Source: Synergistales bacterium
Lineage (GTDB): Bacteria; Synergistota; Synergistia; Synergistales; Aminobacteriaceae
Assembly: GCA_025997935.1 (NCBI GenBank)
Contig: BNVG01000012.1
Location: 1-28,578 of the forward strand
Direction: 5' to 3'
Length of the DNA stretch: 28,578 nucleotides
A program made the translations under genes and the position numbers. The notes beneath the pieces are model-generated. The model saw only the letters and a program-made list of their open reading frames with translations, made no database searches and had not been told where the DNA came from. Shown here in pieces: positions 23,165 through 28,578 of this stretch; positions within the stretch are counted from its first letter, which is position 1; each line of letters opens with the position of its first letter.

Positions 23165-23617
23165 TTAATTCCCCGGTAACACAACTACAACCGTCGGGCT
23201 TTGCATGTAGATTCTGTGGAAGATGTTTCGGTTCGACTGATCGTCTTTATAGGGTACGCGCCAGAGCGTTATAGCGCCGGGGGGTATTACTGTTGTGTTG
23301 GATTCATTATAAATTGGCGTTACTTTAGTCGAAATAGAAGCGCTTGGCGGAGCGCTTGGGGGATTTACGCCGCCAGCATATCCCTCCACCCAGTCAGGCG
23401 ATACGACCTCGTTTCTCGCTATGGACTCTAAGGCCAAACGCTCGAGCTGCGCGTAGGTCGCCATTCTTATTTGATTGTCCGTGGTGACGGCAAGAGCGTA
23501 ACCTATCGTAGCGATAGACGCCAGTACGGAAATAGTCAGGATGACAATAGCGCAAAGCACCTCCGCCAGAGAGAAACCGCGCCGCGCCGCGCCGATACGA
23601 TATATTTTCATTTTCAT
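23165..23617 (-). CDS. Type IV prepilin-like (pseudopilin) protein
   Basis: A 150-residue protein with a type IV prepilin leader: MKMKIYRIGAARRG, cut after G14, then FSLAEVLCAIVILTISVLAS with Glu at +5. This resembles minor pilins such as PilV or general-secretion pseudopilins. The globular part is small and ends in a Val-rich strand; it has a Pro/Ser stretch (PPSAPPSAS). ATG at 23617 follows GGGAGGAATGGAG; a longer frame to 23659 would bury that site within the coding region. It lies 14 bases after the other prepilin-like gene. No assembly ATPase or prepilin peptidase is visible, so the machinery must be elsewhere. Confidence 0.85.
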   Translation of the reverse strand: MKMKIYRIGAARRGFSLAEVLCAIVILTISVLASIATIGYALAVTTDNQIRMATYAQLERLALESIARNEVVSPDWVEGYAGGVNPPSAPPSASISTKVTPIYNESNTTVIPPGAITLWRVPYKDDQSNRNIFHRIYMQSPTVVVVLPGN

Positions 23618-23631
23618 ATCTCCATTCCTCC

Positions 23632-24147
23632 CTATAATATGTCTTGCGACAGCGTCCATTCAAATGTCTTGTCGCCGGACCTTATATTCTTAACCTGAAC
23701 CTCCCAGGCTCTTTTGTTGGTCTGCGGCGCGCCGGTCACGGCATATCCGCCTCTGACGGTCAGGGTGTATTTATTGTTCCCCGAGTCTGACGAGGCCTGA
23801 ATATCATACGTGAACCACATCGGAGGGGTGTACTTCGTCATATCCGTCATATCGAATGAACCGATCGCCTGGGGGGCAGTAGGCGGCTTACCAAACCAAA
23901 TATCGCCGCTCGCCGAGATCTTATCCGCCATAATCTGCGCCACGCTCATAGTGGTATGCTCCATAACGCTCCACTGTTCGAACGTGGAGTCGTACTTCAC
24001 GTTCATCTGCGCCACAGCTATCACCGCGCCGCATATTATGACTAAAAACAACATCATAATCATGACCAACGGCAAGACAAAACCGCGATGTGAAGCCCCA
24101 ACGACAGACCCGCCAACGTAGCGGCCCGCTCTTCGTTCTGTATTCAT
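23632..24147 (-). CDS. Prepilin-like exported protein (PilX-type, lacking Glu5)
   Basis: A 171-residue protein with a long leader ending in ASHRG, then FVLPLVMIMMLFLVIICGAV. The Gly-Phe junction and hydrophobic helix match a prepilin, but the +5 position is Leu, not Glu. PilX-like and GspK-like pilins also depart from Glu5. The C-terminal part has strand-rich segments (KYTLTVRGGYAV, AWEVQVKNIR). ATG at 24147 has GGGGAG upstream; a TTG at 24165 has no site. It precedes the other prepilin gene by 14 bases and shares its promoter and terminator. Together they look like a minor-pilin pair. Confidence 0.75.
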   Translation of the reverse strand: MNTERRAGRYVGGSVVGASHRGFVLPLVMIMMLFLVIICGAVIAVAQMNVKYDSTFEQWSVMEHTTMSVAQIMADKISASGDIWFGKPPTAPQAIGSFDMTDMTKYTPPMWFTYDIQASSDSGNNKYTLTVRGGYAVTGAPQTNKRAWEVQVKNIRSGDKTFEWTLSQDIL

Positions 24148-24235
24148 TCCGTTTTCTCCCCTCAAGCCTCAAAATCACGCCGAAAATCATTTCAGGAAAA
24201 CCCCGCCTCGACGCGCCGATATGAGTTTACTGAAT

Positions 24236-24244
24236 ATTATATCA
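24236..24244 (-). promoter_or_regulatory. Extended -10 promoter for the prepilin pair
   Basis: On the minus strand TG-A-TATAAT is a perfect extended -10. The region 17 bases upstream (TTAATT) is a poor -35, as expected for this promoter class. The leader is about 80 bases. Confidence 0.55.
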
Positions 24245-24292
24245 TCAACATACCAGTAAATTAATAAAACCCTCGGTAAGTAATTTTTATCA

Positions 24293-24321
24293 TTGACACT
24301 TGAGAAACGCGAGTGTATAGT
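24293..24321 (+). promoter_or_regulatory. Near-consensus sigma70 promoter for tRNA-Asn
   Basis: TTGACA (24293-24298) and TATAGT (24316-24321) are spaced by 17 bases. The start near 24328 gives about 11 bases of 5' leader before the tRNA. Confidence 0.85.
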
Positions 24322-24338
24322 ATCGAACGTTGAATTGT

Positions 24339-24414
24339 TCCGCGGTAGCTCAATCGGCAGAGCGGGTGACTGTTAATCACTAGGTTTCAGGTTCGAGTCC
24401 TGATCGCGGAGCCA
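24339..24414 (+). tRNA. tRNA-Asn (anticodon GTT)
   Basis: A 76-base cloverleaf. The acceptor 5' strand TCCGCGG pairs with TCGCGGA (one G-T at the base). The D stem is GCTC/GAGC, the anticodon stem is GGTGA/TCACT around CTGTTAA, and the T arm is TCAGG-TTCGAGT-CCTGA. Discriminator G and an encoded CCA end it. It has its own promoter and terminator. Confidence 0.97.
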
Positions 24415-24447
24415 ATATTTAATTTCCATCGACACGCGCTAACACAT

Positions 24448-24474
24448 AAAACCCGCTCATGAGCGGGTTTTTTT
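24448..24474 (+). terminator. Rho-independent terminator of tRNA-Asn
   Basis: ACCCGCTCATGAGCGGGT is a perfect palindrome (9-base arms, tight loop) preceded by AAA and followed by TTTTTT. The apparent ATG of the next gene lies inside it. Confidence 0.9.
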
Positions 24475-25367
24475 GTATCTGCCGGAACATGCCGAGATGT
24501 TGCGGAAGTGGGCGGACTGGTTGGATAATTTGTGTCATAACGCTCCTTACGCACCCCGACGCCGAGCCGGTTCTGCGCGACGTTATATCGGGCGTATTGG
24601 ATATTCCGATTAGTAAAGTGGCGGTCAAAAATGTCGAACTCTATATCGGCGATATACTGGAAAAGCGCGAGCGTTTCGACGTAAATTGTACGACTGATTC
24701 GGGGGAGCAAGTTTCGGTCGAAATGCAGTCCTCGGCTATGGAGGGCGACTCCATGAGAATCGGCCATAAAAACATCAAGAGCCGCGCCGTTTACTATCTT
24801 TGCGACCTCCACGCCAAACAGCCGGGGCGCAAAATTAACTACGGCAACCTGCTACGAAGTTTTCAGGTGACGTTTTGCGGCTATACTGTTTTCAGTAGCG
24901 AGAACTTTATAAATCGTTTCTGTTTCCGCGACGAAAACGGCGTTCCGCTTTTAGAGACGGTAGGCATTATCTTTATTGAGCTTTCAAAACTTGATAAACT
25001 GATGTCGAAGTCGCCCGACGATATGTCATCTATTGAAATGTGGAGCGCGTTTTTCGCGCTTGCCGACAAGCCGGAACGCCGCAAGGTCATACAGGAAATT
25101 ATTTCTCGAAAAGGAGAGATTAAATTGGCTAACGATATTCTTCTGAACATAAGCAAGGACGAAAGACAGCGCGCGCATTTCCGGTCGAGGCAGATGTTCC
25201 GCATGGATCATGAACATGATATGTATGTGAGCAGGAGGGAAGGCATAGCCGAAGGCGTAGCCGAAGTCGCGCGGTCTATGCTCGCCGACGCCATGTCCGC
25301 CGACCTTGTTTCCAAGTTTACCGGCCTTTCTGTTGAAGAATTGAATCATCTGCGCGACAGCCTTTGA
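24459..25367 (+). CDS. Rpn-family PD-(D/E)XK nuclease (putative transposase), 5' end doubtful
   Basis: Rpn-family proteins are predicted recombination-promoting nucleases. From about residue 28 (LLTHPDAEP) the sequence is good family material: VLRDVISGVLDIPISKVAVKNVEL, RFDVNCTTDSGEQVSVEMQ with the metal-binding Asp and Glu-x-Gln, KSRAVYYLCDLHAKQ, and FQVTFCGYTVF. The C-terminus ends in LVSKFTGLSVEELNHLRDSL. The first 27 residues are Cys/Gly-rich, unlike the family, and the ATG lies inside the tRNA terminator. Another frame over 24475-24545 reads more like protein (LPEHAEMLRKWADWLDNLC). A frameshift or 5' truncation is therefore likely, and no good start or ribosome binding site is evident. 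Confidence 0.75.
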   Translation: MSGFFCICRNMPRCCGSGRTGWIICVITLLTHPDAEPVLRDVISGVLDIPISKVAVKNVELYIGDILEKRERFDVNCTTDSGEQVSVEMQSSAMEGDSMRIGHKNIKSRAVYYLCDLHAKQPGRKINYGNLLRSFQVTFCGYTVFSSENFINRFCFRDENGVPLLETVGIIFIELSKLDKLMSKSPDDMSSIEMWSAFFALADKPERRKVIQEIISRKGEIKLANDILLNISKDERQRAHFRSRQMFRMDHEHDMYVSRREGIAEGVAEVARSMLADAMSADLVSKFTGLSVEELNHLRDSL

Positions 25368-25410
25368 GTCCGTTGCTACCCACATGGAAAGGGGCTTGAT
25401 TGCTTGCAAG

Positions 25411-25446
25411 AAAATTCGCGCCGCTTAATCGGACGGCGCGAATTTT
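25411..25446. terminator. Bidirectional Rho-independent terminator
   Basis: AAAATTCGCGCCG (25411-25423) pairs with CGGCGCGAATTTT (25434-25446), 13 perfect base pairs around a 10-base loop. It lies between the ends of two convergent genes, the Rpn gene and the FecR-domain gene. Confidence 0.85.
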
Positions 25447-25473
25447 GTAGGGGCGACCGCCCTCGGTCGCCCG
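25447..25473. repeat. 27-base palindromic dispersed repeat, copy 2
   Basis: It is the exact reverse complement of 1646-1672: GTAG, then GGGCGACCG, CCCT and CGGTCGCCC, with a final G. It starts directly after the terminator, 80 bases downstream of the Rpn gene. Both copies in this window lie just past an Rpn-family gene end. Confidence 0.85.
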
Positions 25474-25488
25474 GTTTTATGTTATGTT

Positions 25489-26730
25489 TTATCTCTTCAA
25501 ACTCCCAGTACCGCCGCCTGATATCTCGGGCACTCCGCCTCCTTTTCCGTAAACCTCGAAATTGACCGGAACGGTTCCGCCGTCGGGCATGGCTATGAGG
25601 TCGGACGCGCCGGACATATGGGACGCGGACGCGTCTAAGGGCGTCGTGACGGTTGACCCTCCAGCGCCGGGGGAGATTACGACGCCTGAGCCCGAGAAAT
25701 TGGTGATGTTAAAGCCCGACGCGCTCGCCGTTCCCGTGCCTCCGGTGAAATCAAACGCCTGCGTCGTGCCAATAGCTACGGACGCGTCTCGTCCTTTCAT
25801 GGCCCCGTCCGTGATGTTGCCGGACCGCAAGTCTACGGCGAAGCCGAAGTTTCCGAAAAAGGACGCGGAGCCGGTGTTGAGGCTTCCGCTTACCGAGCCC
25901 GTCGCAATGTTCTCAATCGGAATCTGTATTGAGTGCTCCGTTATATCGGTCATCAACGCCTCGCTCCCCAAGCCTTCGGCAACTGACCTCGCGCTGTTTG
26001 CGCTAAAAGAATTAGCGGGGACATTCGCGACGTTCGCGCCGCTCTCGCTCTCGCCGCCTTCGCTATCACCCCAAGCCTTTTCCCCGCTCGTCGGAAGGGA
26101 CAAGTCAAGGTCGGACTCCCTATCCTCCTGCGTCATCGGCGTGACTACCGGTTGTTCCGCGCCCAGAGTCACAGTCGCCTTGTAGGATTCAGGCACCGCT
26201 ACGCCGTTTATAAGCACGGGGCGGTCGGCGTTGGCGACGCGTAGCGTGGTGTGGGTGTCGTCGGCCTCGAGAGTGAAGATAGTGCCGCGAATACCTACTG
26301 TCGCAAGCGGCGTGCTTATCTCGAATCCGCTTGGGTTCGATTCCGTTATAGCGCCGGTGATGACGCGCATAACGCCGTGTCCGAGCCTTGCGCCGAAGCG
26401 TGAATCCTTTCCGGCGTCGGCGAACTCGCTTAGCTCACAGCTCGTGTTGGGGCCGAAGGTGATGGAGCTGTCGTCGTCGAGCAGAATCTGAGCCTTGCCG
26501 TCCGCGCCGGTGATTAATGTGTCGCTCAAAAAAACCTCGTCTTTGACCGAGAGAGCGACGTTAGACTGGCCTCGGAGCGCGCTTACTGAGCCGCTAACGC
26601 CGATGGCTATGCCTATTCTCTCCCCTGACTGGGCGGCGTAGGACGGCGCGGACGAAAGAGAGAGCAAAGAGACGAGAATCAGAAGCAAAATCAGAGAAGA
26701 AACCGACAACTTACCCCTTACCGCTTGCAT
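25489..26730 (-). CDS. Exported FecR-domain protein
   Basis: A 413-residue protein. ATG at 26730 follows GGGAGG at 7 bases; the frame continues upstream but only over the end of the previous gene. Its signal peptide has a basic start (MQAVRGK), hydrophobic core 11-26 and a likely cut near SYA (30-32). Residues about 45-190 form a FecR domain: VSGSVSALRGQSNVALSVKD, ILLDDDSSITFGPNT, FEISTPLATVGIRGTIFTL. The rest is Ser/Gly/Thr-rich low complexity, with GSVSGSLNTGSASFFG, and has no transmembrane end. FecR-domain proteins are often signalling or surface-layer linked. It overlaps the upstream surface protein gene by 13 bases, so it is probably made together with it. Confidence 0.85.
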   Translation of the reverse strand: MQAVRGKLSVSSLILLLILVSLLSLSSAPSYAAQSGERIGIAIGVSGSVSALRGQSNVALSVKDEVFLSDTLITGADGKAQILLDDDSSITFGPNTSCELSEFADAGKDSRFGARLGHGVMRVITGAITESNPSGFEISTPLATVGIRGTIFTLEADDTHTTLRVANADRPVLINGVAVPESYKATVTLGAEQPVVTPMTQEDRESDLDLSLPTSGEKAWGDSEGGESESGANVANVPANSFSANSARSVAEGLGSEALMTDITEHSIQIPIENIATGSVSGSLNTGSASFFGNFGFAVDLRSGNITDGAMKGRDASVAIGTTQAFDFTGGTGTASASGFNITNFSGSGVVISPGAGGSTVTTPLDASASHMSGASDLIAMPDGGTVPVNFEVYGKGGGVPEISGGGTGSLKR

Positions 26731-28578
26731 CTGAAAAACCTCCCAATCGTCACCGCCAAAACCAGCGCCCCAAATCCAAACCCAGCGTCGCACCCGCCTC
26801 CGCCTTCTTCTCCGCCTCCGCCCGATTTGTCTATGATGATTCCGCCTCCGGCCTTAATACCCATAGTTGAGTTTATCTTCACTCCCTCACTCGTAGTGAC
26901 CGTTCCGCCCGCGTGTACGGCGTAGCCTCTTTCCCCCTGCGCGTAGATAGAGCCGCCGGTGAGGGAGACATTGCCGGCGGCAAAGAGGGCTATACCGTCA
27001 GAGCCGTTTGCCGTCACCGTTCCGCCCGACATGGCGGCGTTTTTCTCGGTGAATATAGCCGTGCTGTACGCGCCGTTTGCCGTAATGCTGCCGCCGGTGA
27101 TTATGATGTCTCCTTCCGACGTAATGGCGCTGCCGCTGTTTGGGTTGTTGTTTGTTAAGACTGCTGAGTTGGTTATCTCTATTGTGCCGTTGCCGAGGAG
27201 GGTTATTAAAGGCAGGGGGAGGTTTCCGCTGTACGCGGCGTTCCAGTTGATTTTTATGGCCGGCTCTGGCGCGGTGTCTAAGCGTAACGTCGCGGAGGTC
27301 GGGGTTGTCTGACTTCCTGTGACTGTGATCACGACGCCTGACGCGGTAGCCGTGAGGTCGGTGTTGTTCTCTATGTAAAGGGCCAATATCTCAGGATAGG
27401 TAGGCGTCGTCACGGTGATGGTGAGGGACTGCGAGACGGTTCCGATAGCGTTGACAGCCGTCACGGTGAAGTTGAAAGTTCCCGTCACTGTCGGAGTTCC
27501 GCTTAGAACTCCACTCGTCGGGTTGAGAGTAAGGCCGGTTGGCAGAGTGCCGCTTACGCTCCAATTGGTTATGGGAAAGCCCGTCGCCGAAATTGTTTGG
27601 CTGTAGCTTGTCCCTGTCGTGCCATTGGGGAGAGACGTTGTTGTGACGACCGGCGCGCCGCCGCTCGTACCGGCTTTGATCGTCAGGCTAAATGTCTTTG
27701 TGTTGCTCCCGACCGTGGCGTTGAGGTTTATCGTTCTGTCCGCGGCGTTCGCGGTCCAGCCAAAATACATAGAGTCGCCGGAGGTTGAAGACTGCAAGAC
27801 GCCGCTCGTCTCAGACCATGCGATATTCGCGCCGCCCGCGTCCTTCAGGGGGGCGTAAAACATAGCGGTCACATTGGCTGAGGTGTCGGGCGTAGTCGTA
27901 TCCAAAAACACCGGCACGGCGGAGAGGTCGGAGATTGCTTTAACAGTGGTTGAGACGCCGGAGATCAGGGCGGTTGGGCGCGGGTAGTAGCTGTTTGCAG
28001 GCGTCCAGTTTCCGGTAAGCCCTGAGGGAAGAGACGCGCCGCTCATCGCTGTGGTGAGCAGAGGTGCTGCGCCGGTATCGGATTGGGGATCTCCTATCCC
28101 ATACGTTTGCGCGGCGCCTTGTTGGTCGAAGATGTTGCCTATAACTGAGCTGCTGCCTGTATTGTACCCAATGAGCCCACCGAGCTTACTGTTACCGGAA
28201 ACTCTGCCGCTTGCCGTGCTGTTGATAATAGTGCCGGAGTCATTCCACCCGACGAGCCCGCCAACTTGTTCGTTACCGGAAACACTGCCGCTTGCCGCGC
28301 TGTTGGTAATCGTGCCGCCGCCATTGGTCCCGACGAGCCCGCCAACGGTGCTGCCGGTGCCGGAAGAAACACTGCCGCTTGCCGCGCTGTTGGTAATCGT
28401 GCCGCCTTCATTCCACCCGACGAGCCCGCCAACTTGGTTGTTACCGGAAACACTGCCGCTTGCCGCGCTGTTGGTAATCTGACCTCTATTGTCCCCGACG
28501 AGCCCGCCAACGATGTTGCCGCCGGAAACATTCACGCCCGTCAGGTCTACACTGCCGATTACGCAAGTTGAGTCAGTA
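26718..28578 (-). CDS. GLUG-repeat, Ig-like surface protein with Synerg-CTERM sorting signal, partial (N-terminus beyond right edge)
   Basis: The frame is open from the right edge to a stop at 26718-26720, 619 residues. From the N-terminal side: GLUG repeats (GGLVGWNEGGTITNSAASGS type, five copies, the last diverged), a spacer, and a putative Ig-like domain (TTSLPNGTTGTSYSQTIS to TFNFTVTAVNAIG). Next come repeated beta-helix-like segments (ITSEGDIIITGGSITANG, MSGGTVTANGSDGIAL). The tail is GGGGEEGGGGCDAGFGFG, a hydrophobic run, and RFFRCKR, which fits my memory of the Synerg-CTERM sorting signal. It would be exported and processed at the cell surface. GTG at 28535 is a possible internal start only; the frame continues upstream. 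Confidence 0.85.
   Translation of the reverse strand, partial: TDSTCVIGSVDLTGVNVSGGNIVGGLVGDNRGQITNSAASGSVSGNNQVGGLVGWNEGGTITNSAASGSVSSGTGSTVGGLVGTNGGGTITNSAASGSVSGNEQVGGLVGWNDSGTIINSTASGRVSGNSKLGGLIGYNTGSSSVIGNIFDQQGAAQTYGIGDPQSDTGAAPLLTTAMSGASLPSGLTGNWTPANSYYPRPTALISGVSTTVKAISDLSAVPVFLDTTTPDTSANVTAMFYAPLKDAGGANIAWSETSGVLQSSTSGDSMYFGWTANAADRTINLNATVGSNTKTFSLTIKAGTSGGAPVVTTTSLPNGTTGTSYSQTISATGFPITNWSVSGTLPTGLTLNPTSGVLSGTPTVTGTFNFTVTAVNAIGTVSQSLTITVTTPTYPEILALYIENNTDLTATASGVVITVTGSQTTPTSATLRLDTAPEPAIKINWNAAYSGNLPLPLITLLGNGTIEITNSAVLTNNNPNSGSAITSEGDIIITGGSITANGAYSTAIFTEKNAAMSGGTVTANGSDGIALFAAGNVSLTGGSIYAQGERGYAVHAGGTVTTSEGVKINSTMGIKAGGGIIIDKSGGGGEEGGGGCDAGFGFGALVLAVTIGRFFRCKR
28169..28511 (-). 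repeat. In-frame GLUG DNA repeats, 78-87 bp units
   Basis: Anchor CGACGAGCCCGCCAAC (plus strand) recurs at 28250, 28331, 28418 and 28496; a diverged copy starts at 28169. Spacings are 81, 81, 87 and 78, all multiples of three. The shared core (CACTGCCGCTTGCCGCGCTG) is nearly identical between units, which suggests recent duplication or conversion. Confidence 0.8.

Noticed and set aside
1646..25473. Direct repeats marking the ends of one large mobile island
   Set aside because: The two copies are inverted relative to each other, and the interval is filled with housekeeping genes, so they are better seen as dispersed repeats.
26050..26110. LPTSGE in the FecR-domain protein as a sortase motif
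   Set aside because: It lies mid-protein with no hydrophobic segment and basic tail after it.
28169..28511. CRISPR-like array
   Set aside because: The regular repeats are coding GLUG units in frame, with similar sequence throughout and no unique spacers.

Overview
The window reads as chromosomal DNA of a diderm bacterium in the phylum Synergistota. The strongest clue is the C-terminus of the large surface protein at the right edge: a Gly-rich stretch, a Cys-Asp-Ala-Gly-Phe-Gly motif, a hydrophobic segment and a basic end. This matches my memory of the Synerg-CTERM sorting signal. An OmpH/Skp-type periplasmic chaperone supports an outer membrane. The assignment is from motif recall, not a database search.

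Layout. (1) 1-1672: an accessory patch. It holds the start of a DUF4143-type ATPase running off the left edge, two broken Rpn-family (PD-(D/E)XK 'transposase') remnants joined tail-outward in inverted orientation, and a pair of GC-rich palindromes. (2) 1700-11338: a leftward run of ten genes: aldolase (fba), QueT-type transporter, serpin, 5'-nucleotidase, class II fructose bisphosphatase (glpX), OmpH, CheC, DUF362 ferredoxin protein, dapF and a DedA protein. Several overlap or nearly abut; an internal promoter lies ahead of ompH. fba and glpX together give two gluconeogenic steps. (3) 11562-18692: a rightward run: PfkB/ribokinase-like sugar kinase, a GNAT-flavodoxin-ferredoxin fusion, two tandem paralogous acyl-CoA synthetases, exonuclease III and an alpha/beta hydrolase. 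The last overlaps ruvX tail to tail. (4) 18672-21732: ruvX and alaS, leftward and overlapping. (5) 21902-23119: a galactokinase-like gene whose usual catalytic Asp is replaced by Ser. (6) 23165-24147: two prepilin-like genes, leftward. (7) 24293-25473: tRNA-Asn with a near-consensus promoter and its own terminator, then an Rpn-family gene, a bidirectional terminator, and a second copy of the palindrome found in region 1. (8) 25489-28578: a FecR-domain exported protein overlapping a large GLUG-repeat, Ig-like surface protein with the Synerg-CTERM tail; its N-terminus lies outside the window.

Most genes are ordinary housekeeping or metabolism. The best leads are: the Rpn loci and the 27-base palindrome next to both; the FecR/Synerg-CTERM gene pair; the galactokinase lacking its catalytic base; the GNAT-EFR1 fusion; the serpin inside a metabolic operon; and the 5'-nucleotidase whose complete signal peptide seems to need a non-standard start codon. 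No CRISPR array, rRNA, integrase or complete insertion sequence is visible.
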